Assembly (NCBI GenBank): GCA_965217095.1
Contig: OZ244235.1
Span: 1,488,001 to 1,552,000 of the forward strand
Origin: CAYNZV01 sp965217095
Lineage (GTDB): Bacteria; Latescibacterota; UBA2968; UBA8231
Direction: 5' to 3'
Length of the DNA: 64,000 bases
This document shows positions 15,649 through 24,052 of the stretch, piece after piece; position 1 is the stretch's first letter; every line of letters begins with the position of its first letter. Below the pieces are notes generated by a model. It was given only the letters and a program-made list of their open reading frames with translations. It did not search any database and was not told the DNA's origin. The position numbers and the translations under genes were made by a program.

Positions 15649-16521
15649 TTACGGCAACCCGTACAACCCCCCCAGACTCACTGTCAGCCATAAGAAAAGC
15701 GTCACTTGCAACGGACGGTCGCTCCATATGACCGTCGTCGGGTTGTCCCCTTCACCCTCCTGGTAAACCAAATACAGATATCGCAGAATCCCGTAAAGCA
15801 CGAACGGGATCGTCCATTGCATCTGCCTCGCCGCCTGCACCCCCTCACCAACCCCCATAGCATACAACGCATAACAAACCAGCGTCGCAGAAGTTAGTAT
15901 GGAGATGATCTGATCGAGGAATGGGATACTGTATTCAGCCAGTATCGATCTGGAGGTAGCGGCAACGCCAACTTGACCCGACAATTCCTGGCGGCGTTTC
16001 GTCACTGCGAGAAACAACGCCAGGGTGAAAGAACAAAGGATGAACCATGTCGAGATGTAGACTTCTATGATGAGGCCGCCACCTAGAGCGCGAAGCAGAT
16101 AGCCGGAAGCCACGATCAGGACATCGAGCAACACGACGTGTTTCAACTTCCACGAATAGAGCGCGTTCAGCAGGGTGTAGATCAGTACCACACCCCCGAA
16201 TTCTTGATTGAGATTCCACGCCCATGTACAGCCGGCAATCGCCAGGAGGGCGGAGAAGATCGCAGCGCTATAAACGCTGACCCTGCCTGCAGCAAGGGGC
16301 CGCTGCGACTTGGTCGGGTGTCGCTTGTCGGACTCCCGATCCAAAATATCGTTGAGCAGGTAGACGGCGCTGCTGGCGCACACGAAACAAGCCACGCCAG
16401 CCAGCGCGGCGCCGGCATACGACCAATCGAAGATATGTTTGGAAAAGATCAGCGCGGGAAGGACGAACAGATTTTTTACCCACTGCCGGGGGCGGAGCGA
16501 CAGTAAGATCTGCAGTAGCAT
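15649..16521 (-). CDS. UbiA-family prenyltransferase, decaprenyl-phosphate phosphoribosyltransferase-like
   Basis: A polytopic membrane protein of 290 residues, about nine hydrophobic segments. The opening LSLRPRQWVKNLFVLPALIF and the NDILDRESDKRHPTKSQRP motif are typical of the UbiA branch that attaches phosphoribose to a polyprenyl phosphate, the first step to polyprenyl-phospho-arabinose. In mycobacteria the product is used in cell-wall arabinan; outside Actinobacteria the sugar acceptor is uncertain. A related role in surface glycan synthesis is an inference. It converges on the gltD fusion 40 bases away, and lies 85 bases after the GGDEF-like gene. Confidence 0.82.
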   Translation of the reverse strand: MLLQILLSLRPRQWVKNLFVLPALIFSKHIFDWSYAGAALAGVACFVCASSAVYLLNDILDRESDKRHPTKSQRPLAAGRVSVYSAAIFSALLAIAGCTWAWNLNQEFGGVVLIYTLLNALYSWKLKHVVLLDVLIVASGYLLRALGGGLIIEVYISTWFILCSFTLALFLAVTKRRQELSGQVGVAATSRSILAEYSIPFLDQIISILTSATLVCYALYAMGVGEGVQAARQMQWTIPFVLYGILRYLYLVYQEGEGDNPTTVIWSDRPLQVTLFLWLTVSLGGLYGLP

Positions 16522-16606
16522 TTAGCGAGCAAAGGCGCGCTGCACAGGTATGCGCGGCGAAGTAGCTGGTAGTTGTCGGGAAGTGGAACTTGCCGATGCT
16601 GCGAGG

Positions 16607-17251
16607 TCAGAAATGGGAATCCGCGTCCTCGATCGAGCGATCGCCCCCTTGCTGTTTGGCATCGTCGAGAGCTACCGCCAACTTGCGCAAGAAAGCTTCG
16701 GTCACATCCTTTACGCTGACCTCCTCCCCTTCGCCGCTGGGCACCCTGGAAACGATGCCCATGCTGAGAGTCAGCGACATCGGATTGCCCTCAACCTCGA
16801 AACGTTGGGACACGATTTTTGCGCGTAACGTCAAGCTTCTCCGCTTCGCTCGATCGCGATCTGTTTTCGGCATGACGATGATGAAATTCGAACCGTCGCT
16901 GTGAACGAGTCGCTCACCCTTGTCGAGGTTCTGCTTCATGAACTCCGCGACAGCCTTAATGAGCTGATCGCCTCCCTTGCGCCCGAATTTCTGGTTGACC
17001 TCTCCTAAGCCATCTGGAGCCAACATGATACAGGCCACCCCGTGGCCTTCCGCGTTGGCGGAGCTAACCAGCTGCGGAAATAGGGCCGTGGAAAAATAGA
17101 CCTTGTTAGGCAGACCCGTGAGATCTTCAGTGCCAGCAATACGCATCCAGCGCCGGTTGCTGCCCTTGAGTCGGGAGTTCTCTTCCTTTAGCCGGGCAAT
17201 CTCAGCTTCCAACTCGCCGACATTTCCGATACCTGTCGTTTCTTCAGCCAT
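16607..17251 (-). CDS. Degenerate GGDEF-domain protein
   Basis: A 214-residue cytoplasmic protein with an N-terminal coiled coil (residues about 10-35, ELEAEIARLKEENSRLKG) and a GGDEF fold. The fold is shown by DLTGLPNKVYFSTAL, then GGDQLIKAVAEFMKQNL and the C-terminal LTLSMGIVSR. The active-site signature reads DGSNF instead of GGDEF, losing the catalytic and metal-binding residues, so diguanylate cyclase activity is unlikely. It may bind GTP or c-di-GMP, or be a scaffold. Its upstream region carries a 9-bp direct repeat. Confidence 0.8.
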   Translation of the reverse strand: MAEETTGIGNVGELEAEIARLKEENSRLKGSNRRWMRIAGTEDLTGLPNKVYFSTALFPQLVSSANAEGHGVACIMLAPDGLGEVNQKFGRKGGDQLIKAVAEFMKQNLDKGERLVHSDGSNFIIVMPKTDRDRAKRRSLTLRAKIVSQRFEVEGNPMSLTLSMGIVSRVPSGEGEEVSVKDVTEAFLRKLAVALDDAKQQGGDRSIEDADSHF

Positions 17252-17311
17252 CGTCTATTTTCAGGGGTAATCGGAACAGCAGAGGGGCATGTTTATGCTT
17301 GCCGCCCCATT

Positions 17312-17337
17312 ATTTCATTCATAAATTAATTTCATTC
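17312..17337. repeat. 9-bp direct repeat in an intergenic promoter region
   Basis: ATTTCATTC occurs at 17312-17320 and 17329-17337, a spacing of 17 bases, in the AT-rich gap between the GGDEF-like gene (minus) and the following plus-strand gene. It could be a binding site for a regulator. Confidence 0.35.
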
Positions 17338-17387
17338 AAGACGTTACCGCAAGTGTCATACTTCCCGCCGGACATCGCGAGCCCACT

Positions 17388-17873
17388 GTGCTTTCTACTG
17401 ACTTCCTTCTCTTTGGCCTGCCCGCCGCTGGAGTTGTGCTCGGAGCCATGTTGGTGTTTGCGTATCTGAGAAGCAAAAAGCGACGAAGACGAGATTTGCG
17501 GCTGGCCGCGGGCCAATCCAAATTGCTTGGTGATCAGATTTCGGAACGCTTGAGTCTGTTGGATCAGTACGAACCCACACTTCGGTCAGAGGCTGAGCAT
17601 GCGTTGGACCTGTTACAGGTCGAGCTGATCGATCGTCAAGCGCACCTACTGAACTTCGAAGATCTCGCCATGCTGCAACGATACAAGCTTGAGATTCAGG
17701 AGTCCACGGCGCGCGATTGCGCGTCCCAGCGTTTGGTTCGGCCACCAGCACTGCCTGAGGAAAGAGAAATTGCGACTCCTCCGGCGAGTCGAAACGAGCT
17801 CGAAGACCAACTCTTGGAAAAGATCAATCAACTCAACAGGGCACCGAAGAAACCACGACGGCCCCGGGCATAA
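17388..17873 (+). CDS. Membrane-anchored protein of unknown function
   Basis: I do not recognise this 161-residue protein. One hydrophobic helix near the N terminus (about residues 7-27, FGLPAAGVVLGAMLVFAYL) is followed by a basic stretch SKKRRRRD, which suggests a cytoplasmic C-terminal domain. A helical, probably coiled-coil region covers residues 40-105, and the end is rich in Pro, Arg and Lys. The start codon is GTG and has no clear Shine-Dalgarno. The stop codon abuts the terminator of frr, so the two genes converge. Confidence 0.5.
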   Translation: MLSTDFLLFGLPAAGVVLGAMLVFAYLRSKKRRRRDLRLAAGQSKLLGDQISERLSLLDQYEPTLRSEAEHALDLLQVELIDRQAHLLNFEDLAMLQRYKLEIQESTARDCASQRLVRPPALPEEREIATPPASRNELEDQLLEKINQLNRAPKKPRRPRA

Positions 17874-17901
17874 AAAAGCGGGCCGCGGATGGCGAGGCCC
17901 G
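17872..17901 (-). terminator. Intrinsic terminator after frr
   Basis: Leftward transcript: CGGGCC / GGCCCG stem (17896-17901 with 17879-17884), 11-base loop, followed by six T residues (17872-17877). It lies 17 bases past the frr stop. Confidence 0.75.
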
Positions 17902-17918
17902 TGGGACGTGGCGTGCCC

Positions 17919-18479
17919 CTACACCTCCATGATCTCCCTTTCCTTCGCCGTAATAACACCATCCACCTGCCCGATGTAATCGTCAGTGAGTTTCTGTATG
18001 TTATCCTGGGCATGCCGCGCTTCGTCTTCGGAGACCTCACCCTCTTTCTTGGCCTCCGCCAACAGATCGAGTCCTTCGCGGCGTCCGTGACGAACCGCAA
18101 CCCGCCCCTCTTCAGCTCGGTGGCGAGCTACCTTGGTTATCTCCCGTCTGCGTTCCTCGGTCAGCTCCGGAATCGGAACGCGAATCACCGTGCCGTCGTT
18201 GCCGGGATTCAACCCCAGAGAGGCCGCGGAGCGAATCGCCTTTTCGATGTCCGGTATCAGATTTTGTTCCCAGGGTTTTATGAGTATCAGGCGAGGCTCG
18301 GGCACACTGAGATTGGCGACCTGATTCAGGGGTGTCTGCGTTCCATAATAGTCGACACGAATACTGTCCAGGAGATTGACCGACGCCCGTCCGGTGCGAA
18401 TAGTCGCCAGGTCGTGTCTCAAGGCGTCCATTGAAAGCTCCATGTGCTCACGAGTTTCTGCAATAATCTCGTCAATCAT
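17919..18479 (-). CDS. frr: Ribosome recycling factor
   Basis: Splits post-termination ribosomes with EF-G. From the ATG at 18479 (MIDEIIAETREHMELSMDAL) it is 186 residues, the exact family length; an upstream ATG at 18518 would add 13 unconserved residues. RTGRASVNLLDSIRVDYYG and the C-terminal IQKLTDDYIGQVD are typical. It follows tsf by 111 bases. pyrH, which normally sits between tsf and frr, is not there. Confidence 0.97.
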   Translation of the reverse strand: MIDEIIAETREHMELSMDALRHDLATIRTGRASVNLLDSIRVDYYGTQTPLNQVANLSVPEPRLILIKPWEQNLIPDIEKAIRSAASLGLNPGNDGTVIRVPIPELTEERRREITKVARHRAEEGRVAVRHGRREGLDLLAEAKKEGEVSEDEARHAQDNIQKLTDDYIGQVDGVITAKEREIMEV

Positions 18480-18590
18480 TGCCAACCCCACTCTGAAGAT
18501 CGAAGTGTTGCCCAGCACCCTTGGGATTCATGGTCGCGCGCCAGGCGGAAGCTCGAACGGCGTCCGGGTCGGACCGAGCGCCGAGAGGCC

Positions 18591-19193
18591 TTAGTCTTCC
18601 TCTCCGAGGCGGTAACAGGCGAACCGCCTAATCGATAATTTTTCGCCAATCTTCGCTGTCATTTCGGCGATCAAATCAGCGATCGTTTGGTCCTGGTTCT
18701 TCACGAACGGCTGCTGCATCAGACAGACCTCTTGGTAGTACTTTTCCAGGCGACCGGCGACGATCTTTTCCGCAATGTGATCCGGTTTCCCCTCGTTTTT
18801 GGCCTGTTCCTTGTAGATGTCCTGTTCCCTCTGAATGACCGCAGCTTCAATTCCGTCGCGATCAACCGCAATCGGCCTCGACGCCGCGATATGCATGGCC
18901 AGATCCTTCGAGAGCTGTTGAAAATCGTCCGTCCGCGCGACAAAATCTGTTTCGCAATTCACCTCGACGAGAACACCCAACCGACTGCCCGGATGGATGT
19001 AGGATGCGACCACGCCTTCGCTGGCCTCCCGCCCCGCTCGCTTCTCCACCGCCGCCATGCCCTTCTTGCGCAAATACTCAACCGCCTTATCGGAGTCCCC
19101 GTCTGTTTCCTGTAATGCCTTTTTGCAGTCCATCATACCGAGACCGGTTCTTTGCCGCAGCTCCTTCACCAGTTTCGCAGTTATTTCTGCCAT
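18591..19193 (-). CDS. tsf: Elongation factor Ts
   Basis: Guanine nucleotide exchange factor for EF-Tu. At 200 residues it is the short form, like that of Thermus, lacking the second half of the E. coli core. Conserved motifs are VKELRQRTGLGMMDCKKAL, LRKKGMAAVEKRAGREASEG and the VEVNCETDFVARTDDF segment. It is 36 bases downstream of rpsB, so the pair is co-transcribed. Confidence 0.96.
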   Translation of the reverse strand: MAEITAKLVKELRQRTGLGMMDCKKALQETDGDSDKAVEYLRKKGMAAVEKRAGREASEGVVASYIHPGSRLGVLVEVNCETDFVARTDDFQQLSKDLAMHIAASRPIAVDRDGIEAAVIQREQDIYKEQAKNEGKPDHIAEKIVAGRLEKYYQEVCLMQQPFVKNQDQTIADLIAEMTAKIGEKLSIRRFACYRLGEED

Positions 19194-19229
19194 GTCTAGA
19201 TCCAGTCGATCTTCCCGCGTCTCCGCGCC

Positions 19230-20012
19230 TTAGGTTGCCACCGCATCTTGTGATTGTGTTTGAGGCTGACTTGCGCCATCCACCGCTCCCTCTTCCGCCG
19301 CTTCAGCAGCTTCTTTGTCTGCTGCTTCCCTGGTCGCCCGGCCTTCGATCGCCGCATCTGCAATAATTCTGGTGATGACACTGATTGAACGCAGTGCGTC
19401 ATCGTTACCCGGAATTGGACAGGTCACGGCATCGGGATCGCAGTTGGTATCGACTATCGCCACCGAGGGCACGCCCAGCTTTTGCGCCTCTAGAACGGCA
19501 ATGTGTTCCTTCTTCACATCGACGACATAGACGAGACCCGGAAGACCAGTCAATTGTCGAATGCCCGAGAGCGTCTTCGACAACCTGCCCCGCTCCTTCT
19601 CCAACAGCAGCACTTCCTTCTTTTTCAGTTTTTCGTAGGTGCCGTCCGTGGAAATTCGATCCAGGTAGTCCAGATGTCTTATGCTCTGGCGTATCGTCTG
19701 CCAGTTTGTCAACATGCCCCCCAACCAGCGTTCGGTCACGTAAAACATGCCGCTGCGCTCGGCTTCTTGGCGGACGATGTCCACTGCTTGTTTCTTGGTG
19801 CCCACGAATAGGACCGGTTTGCCCGCCCGCACCGTGTTCATCACAAATTTGTAGGCCTCCTGAAGCTTGTCGTGGGTTTTTTGCAGGTCGATGATATGGA
19901 TGCCGTTTCGTTCCGTGAAGATGTACTGGTCCATCTTCGGATTCCACCGGCGAGTCTGGTGACCAAAGTGAGTCCCTGCTTCGAGAAGTTCGCGAATATT
20001 AAAATCGGCCAT
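19230..20012 (-). CDS. rpsB: 30S ribosomal protein S2
   Basis: Ribosomal protein S2 of 260 residues. The N-terminal LLEAGTHFGHQTRRWNPKM, VLFVGTKKQA and the WLGGMLTNWQTIR motif identify it. The C-terminal tail has an extended acidic, alanine-rich run (ADKEAAEAAEEGAVDG) of about 30 residues beyond the core. It is separated from rpsI by a 229-base gap holding two RNA hairpins, so it probably has its own leader. Confidence 0.97.
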   Translation of the reverse strand: MADFNIRELLEAGTHFGHQTRRWNPKMDQYIFTERNGIHIIDLQKTHDKLQEAYKFVMNTVRAGKPVLFVGTKKQAVDIVRQEAERSGMFYVTERWLGGMLTNWQTIRQSIRHLDYLDRISTDGTYEKLKKKEVLLLEKERGRLSKTLSGIRQLTGLPGLVYVVDVKKEHIAVLEAQKLGVPSVAIVDTNCDPDAVTCPIPGNDDALRSISVITRIIADAAIEGRATREAADKEAAEAAEEGAVDGASQPQTQSQDAVAT

Positions 20013-20053
20013 CTAGTTCCTCTCTTCAGATATGCCAGTCTCCGCAGTCCAGC

Positions 20054-20111
20054 CCATATTCACTGGAGCGACAGGACGATCCAAAACGATGTTGTTGTGT
20101 CAGGAATATGG
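20054..20111 (-). promoter_or_regulatory. Candidate structured leader of rpsB mRNA
   Basis: Arms CCATATTC (20104-20111 on the transcript side) and GAATATGG (20054-20061) pair over 8 bp about 40 bases upstream of rpsB. Inside, GACA and TGTC can form a second 4-bp stem separated by an asymmetric internal loop. S2 represses its own mRNA in other bacteria through leader structures; this could be such a site. No homology was established. Confidence 0.35.
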
Positions 20112-20176
20112 ACGCGCTTGCGCCCAAACCGGAAGGGAGCTGTCGACTGCTGTTCATCCTCCGCCTCTGTCGCCCA

Positions 20177-20210
20177 GCCGCGGAATTCCCGTGGGGAACA
20201 CAACCGCGGC
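20177..20210 (-). other. Hairpin between rpsI and rpsB
   Basis: GCCGCGG (20204-20210 on the minus strand) pairs with CCGCGGC (20177-20183), enclosing a smaller TTCCC/GGGAA stem with a CAC loop. It sits 32 bases after the rpsI stop. No T tract follows, so a processing or Rho-linked role is more likely than intrinsic termination. Confidence 0.4.
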
Positions 20211-20241
20211 CATCGAAAGGCGTGTGTATTTGAATTGATCT

Positions 20242-20634
20242 TTAGCGCTTGGAAAACTGGAAGCGCTTGCGAGCACCCGCGAGCCCGTATTTCTTGCGCT
20301 CTTTCTCTCGCGAATCCCGCGTGAGAAAACCCGACTTCTTCAGTGCTGCGCGCAAGCTCGGGTCATACTGGATCAAAGCCCGAGCGATGCCCAGACACGC
20401 AGCTCCTGCCTGACCTTTTAGCCCACCGCCATTGGTAGAAATGTGGATATCGAACCGATCCCGGGTTTCAGTAAGCTCGAGCGGTTGAAGCATGATCATC
20501 TGCAACGCATCGCGACGGAGATATTCCTCCACTACCCGCCCGTTAATGCTGATCGTACCCGAGCCCGGTTCCATCCTGACACGAGCCACCGCCGTTTTTC
20601 TACGGCCGGTACAGTGGTATTGTTCTTCAGCCAT
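20242..20634 (-). CDS. rpsI: 30S ribosomal protein S9
   Basis: A 130-residue ribosomal protein with the usual start (YHCTGRRKTAVARVRM), central GGGLKGQAGAACLGIARAL and basic C terminus ending GARKRFQFSKR, which contacts the P-site tRNA. It follows rplM by 23 bases, the conserved rplM-rpsI pair. Confidence 0.97.
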   Translation of the reverse strand: MAEEQYHCTGRRKTAVARVRMEPGSGTISINGRVVEEYLRRDALQMIMLQPLELTETRDRFDIHISTNGGGLKGQAGAACLGIARALIQYDPSLRAALKKSGFLTRDSREKERKKYGLAGARKRFQFSKR

Positions 20635-20657
20635 GGCTCATTTCCTGCGTCGTCGAA

Positions 20658-21098
20658 TCAGCCAAATTCCAGCGCCGTGGGTTTCTGCGCCTGGTGTCTG
20701 TGTTCTGGGCCGGAATACACCCGAAGCTTCTTGAACATCTGGCGCCCCAGGGTGTTGTGGGGCAACATGCCGCGAACTGCCTTTTGCACGATTCTTTCCG
20801 GATGTTTCTCAAGCACTTCTTTGTACTCCTCGACCCGTATCCCGCCCGGATACCCGGTATGCCTGTAGTACCGCTTTTGCTCGCTCTTCTTGCCGGTCAC
20901 CCGTACCTTTTCTGCGTTTATGACCACGACATGATCGCCCGTATCGATAAATGGGGCGTACTGCGGTTTGTGTTTTCCGCGCAAGATCCGCGCGATCTCC
21001 GTCGCCAGTCGCCCGAGCACCTTGTCGGTAGCATCGACCACGAACCAGTCGCGGTTAATCTCTTTTTCTTTGGGTGCAAAGGTCTTTTCAAGCATCAT
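20658..21098 (-). CDS. rplM: 50S ribosomal protein L13
   Basis: A 146-residue ribosomal protein of the large subunit. DWFVVDATDKVLGRLATEIA, GDHVVVINAEKVRVTGKK and the RGMLPHNTLGRQMFKKL motifs are typical. It starts 45 bases after dedA with no clear terminator between, so it may be read from the queA-ispDF-dedA transcript; I see no strong promoter in that gap. Confidence 0.97.
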   Translation of the reverse strand: MMLEKTFAPKEKEINRDWFVVDATDKVLGRLATEIARILRGKHKPQYAPFIDTGDHVVVINAEKVRVTGKKSEQKRYYRHTGYPGGIRVEEYKEVLEKHPERIVQKAVRGMLPHNTLGRQMFKKLRVYSGPEHRHQAQKPTALEFG

Positions 21099-21143
21099 CG
21101 TCGATCCAAGCTACGTGCAGGTAAAAATTTGAAATTAAGCCGT

Positions 21144-21779
21144 CTACTGATGCTTGTCAAGACAGCGTTTCTGACGGGTTCGCAGCAACCTTTTGCAAAC
21201 CCAGATAGCGGCCGCGCATCCCCCGAGGCCGAGCAACATCCAGTTGTAGTTGCTAAGGTAAACTAGAATCTGACGCCAGTTTTGACCGACGAGGATCCCT
21301 GCCCACAGCAGAAGGGCGTTCCAAAGCGCCACGCTCGCCAACCCCCAGATGAGAACCCGGCTGCCTTTCATCCCCGCAAGACCCGCGGAAATTGCGATGA
21401 CCGAGCGTATTCCGCTGAGAAAGCGATTGGCCAAAACCAGGAGAATGCCCCACCGAGCCAGCCAGTCTCCAGCGCGCTCGACGCTGTCCTCACTGAAATA
21501 ACGGCGTCCCGGACCTGCGAGCAGCGCTCGGCCCTTCGTTAACCCGAGGTAATACATAACCATAAAGCCAGATATGCCGCCAAAACAATTAGCCAGGTAG
21601 ACGGGCAAGAACTCCAGGCTGCCGCGCCCCACCAGATAGGCGCTAAATACAACCACCGTATCTCCCGGCACGGGAGGAATGACGTTTTCGAGGAATGCGC
21701 TTATGACCAGAATTCCATAGGTCCAAAGCGGATTGAGTTCTGCCAGAGAATAAACGATTTCATCTACGAACTCTTCCAT
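21144..21779 (-). CDS. DedA-family membrane protein
   Basis: A 211-residue integral membrane protein of the SNARE-associated/DedA family, thought to flip undecaprenyl phosphate or phosphatidylethanolamine. Visible family motifs are FLENVIPPVPGDTVVVF near residue 30 and NRFLSGIRSVIAISAGLAGM near residue 118, which include the conserved Glu, Pro and Arg residues. It starts 7 bases after the ispDF stop and is probably in the same operon. The C terminus is basic. Confidence 0.9.
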   Translation of the reverse strand: MEEFVDEIVYSLAELNPLWTYGILVISAFLENVIPPVPGDTVVVFSAYLVGRGSLEFLPVYLANCFGGISGFMVMYYLGLTKGRALLAGPGRRYFSEDSVERAGDWLARWGILLVLANRFLSGIRSVIAISAGLAGMKGSRVLIWGLASVALWNALLLWAGILVGQNWRQILVYLSNYNWMLLGLGGCAAAIWVCKRLLRTRQKRCLDKHQ

Positions 21780-21786
21780 GTTTATA

Positions 21787-22962
21787 TCATATCAAGAGCA
21801 CAACCGATTGTGCAGCAATGCCTTCACGCCTACCAACAAAACCGAGTCCCTCAGTGGTTGTGGCTTTTACTGAAACGAATTCCCGGGGTACGCTGAGGGT
21901 CGTTGCCAGCGTTTCCTCCATGTCGGAGATATAGGCTGACAGCTTGGGCTGCTCCGCCATGACGATGGCATCGAGATTGGCGACTCGCAACCCTCTCTCC
22001 ATGAGGCGCTCGCGGACCCGGGCGAGCAGTATGAGACTGGAGATCCCCGCAAATTCCGCCTCGGTGTCGGGAAAAAGACGACCGATATCCCCCAGGCCGG
22101 CAGCACCAAGGAGCGCATCGATAATGGCGTGGGTCAAGACGTCAGCGTCGGAATGACCTGCCAGACCCTGGTCCGACGGAATATGAACCCCGCCCAAGAT
22201 CAGTTTCCTGTCGCCAGCGAAACGGTGGACATCGTATCCATTTCCAACTCGCAAGCCTTTGTGCATCAACGAGTTATCATCCTTTACTTGCATCGACCAT
22301 TCCGCCCATTGCATGTCCGCCTGCGTGGTAATTTTAATATTGGTATCCTCCCCTTCCACGATCCGCACGGGAACGCCCAATTGCTCTACCAGCATCGCCT
22401 CATCCGTGGGGATGAACATGGGACCAGCGGTAGAGACCGCTTCGACAAGAAGCTGACGCCGGAATCCCTGAGGGGTCTGGGCACTCCAGAGCGTCTCGCG
22501 ATTCGGCGTTGATCTAACCACGCCGCTATCGACGACCTTCATGGTTTCTTTCGCTGGCGTTGCGGCGATCGCGGCGCCATGCGCAACCGTTTCCAAGACA
22601 ACACGTTTGATCAGATCGACCGAAACGAACGGCCGTGCCCCATCGTGAATGAGGATGTACTCCTCTCCCTTCTCCGTGGCTCGGAGGCCCGCCGCTACCG
22701 AGTCGTGGCGCTCTTCACCCGCCGCCACGATCCTCCCCAGCTTGGGGAACTCGCTGCCGAACACCTGTCGACAATATTCTATATCTGCTTCTGGCACAAC
22801 GAGTATGATGTGGTCTATGAAGACGGATTTCGAGAACGGATCCAGGGTGTACCCAAGCATGGGCCGGCCAGCCAGAGGGACGAACTGCTTCGGCTGGTTG
22901 CCCCCTGTTCGAAGGCCTTTCCCGCCGGCGGCGATAATTGCTGTTGCCCTAGGATCACCCAT
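21787..22962 (-). CDS. ispDF: Bifunctional IspD/IspF enzyme of the MEP isoprenoid pathway
   Basis: Two enzymes in one 391-residue chain. Residues 1-230 are 2-C-methylerythritol 4-phosphate cytidylyltransferase (IspD): AIIAAGGKGLRTGG, PKQFVPLAGRPM, LIHDGARPFV and QTPQGFRRQLL. Residues about 233-391 are the MEcPP synthase (IspF): GNGYDVHRFA, the zinc ligands GHSDADVLTHAIIDALLGA and DIGRLFPD. IspE is not here. The ATG at 22962, five bases after queA stops, gives MGDPRATAIIAAGG; the frame is open a further 103 codons upstream but this overlaps queA. Confidence 0.95.
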   Translation of the reverse strand: MGDPRATAIIAAGGKGLRTGGNQPKQFVPLAGRPMLGYTLDPFSKSVFIDHIILVVPEADIEYCRQVFGSEFPKLGRIVAAGEERHDSVAAGLRATEKGEEYILIHDGARPFVSVDLIKRVVLETVAHGAAIAATPAKETMKVVDSGVVRSTPNRETLWSAQTPQGFRRQLLVEAVSTAGPMFIPTDEAMLVEQLGVPVRIVEGEDTNIKITTQADMQWAEWSMQVKDDNSLMHKGLRVGNGYDVHRFAGDRKLILGGVHIPSDQGLAGHSDADVLTHAIIDALLGAAGLGDIGRLFPDTEAEFAGISSLILLARVRERLMERGLRVANLDAIVMAEQPKLSAYISDMEETLATTLSVPREFVSVKATTTEGLGFVGRREGIAAQSVVLLI

Positions 22963-22967
22963 ACTAG

Positions 22968-23993
22968 TCAGAGGATCAGCATGGCGTCGCCATAGCTGTA
23001 GAATCTGTACTGCCTTTCCACGGCGATTCGGTAAGCCTCGAGCGCGAAAGGGGCGCCGGCGAATGCCGCCACCATCATCAGCAACGTTGAGCAGGGCAAG
23101 TGAAAATTGGTCACGAGGGCGTCGACAGCGCGAAAGCGGTAGGGTGGATGGATAAGCTTGTCCGTCCACCCGGTGGCACCGGAGATTTGACCCGAATGCT
23201 CCGCACCGGTTTCCAGGGTGCGGACCACGGTCGTGCCTACGGCGATTATACGACCTCTTCCCTCCCGGCACTGGTTAAGATCCGCCGCCGTGCCTGCGTC
23301 GATCTCGAAGTATTCGGGTTCCAACACGTGCTGTCGCGGATCCGAGACTCGCACCGGTTCGAAGGTACCTGGCCCCACGTGCAGGAGAACAGAAGCCAAC
23401 CTTACCCCTGATTCCACCAGCCGCTGGAGGAGACTCTCGGTAAAATGCAGTCCCGCCGTGGGTGCCGCAATCGCCCCTGGATCCTTCGCGTACACCGTTT
23501 GGTAGCGGCTCTTGTCCTGTTCGTCCGGGCTGCGACGGATGTAGGGGGGCAGGGGCACCTCCCCGATCTTGCAGAGTGACGTGGCCATGTCGTCACGGCC
23601 GAATCTGAGGATATAACGCCCGCCGTCGGTCTTTTCCAGCACTTCCCCTGAGACCCCATCGGCGAAAGAAAGCTGAGCACCGGCCCGCAGTCTCTTGGCT
23701 GGCCGCCCCATAGCCAACCATGTTCCGTCTCCTTGATCGCGGATCAACAGGAGTTCGATCTTGCCCCCGGTAGAGACCGCTTGACCTCGGAGGCGAGCTG
23801 GAATCACCCGGGTTCGATTCAGCACAAGGGTATCTCCGGAACCGAGAAACTGACCGATCTCGGAAAACCGGCAATGGTCGATGGTGCGGGTGGCACGGTT
23901 GAGGACCATCAGCCGAGACTCGTCTCTCCCCGCCGTCGGGTACTGGGCGATCAGGTGCTCGGGCAGATCGTATCGGAACTCATCTATGTGCAT
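22968..23993 (-). CDS. queA: tRNA preQ1(34) S-adenosylmethionine ribosyltransferase-isomerase
   Basis: Makes epoxyqueuosine in the anticodon of tRNA by moving the ribosyl unit of SAM to preQ1. The 341-residue protein starts FRYDLPEHLIAQYPTAGRDE and contains VLNRTRVIPARLRG, PLPPYIRR, PTAGLHFT, HVGPGTFEPVR and the final TNFHLPCSTLLMMVAAFAG. Length and motifs are those of the family. It is the first gene of queA-ispDF-dedA, with a candidate promoter 10-40 bases upstream. Confidence 0.96.
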   Translation of the reverse strand: MHIDEFRYDLPEHLIAQYPTAGRDESRLMVLNRATRTIDHCRFSEIGQFLGSGDTLVLNRTRVIPARLRGQAVSTGGKIELLLIRDQGDGTWLAMGRPAKRLRAGAQLSFADGVSGEVLEKTDGGRYILRFGRDDMATSLCKIGEVPLPPYIRRSPDEQDKSRYQTVYAKDPGAIAAPTAGLHFTESLLQRLVESGVRLASVLLHVGPGTFEPVRVSDPRQHVLEPEYFEIDAGTAADLNQCREGRGRIIAVGTTVVRTLETGAEHSGQISGATGWTDKLIHPPYRFRAVDALVTNFHLPCSTLLMMVAAFAGAPFALEAYRIAVERQYRFYSYGDAMLIL

Positions 23994-24003
23994 TGGGAAT
24001 AAG

Positions 24004-24032
24004 AACTTAGATGTGGGTCAAGCAGGCGTCAA
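24004..24032 (-). promoter_or_regulatory. Candidate sigma70 promoter of queA
   Basis: TTGACG (24027-24032) and TAAGTT (24004-24009) on the minus strand with a 17-base spacer, just upstream of queA and just after the terminator of the flagellin gene. A moderate match only. Confidence 0.4.
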
Positions 24033-24052
24033 GAACACCGCTCCACAGCTAC

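Noticed and set aside
22963..23271. An extra 103-codon N terminus of ispDF
   Set aside because: It overlaps queA completely in another frame; the conserved IspD start lies at 22962.
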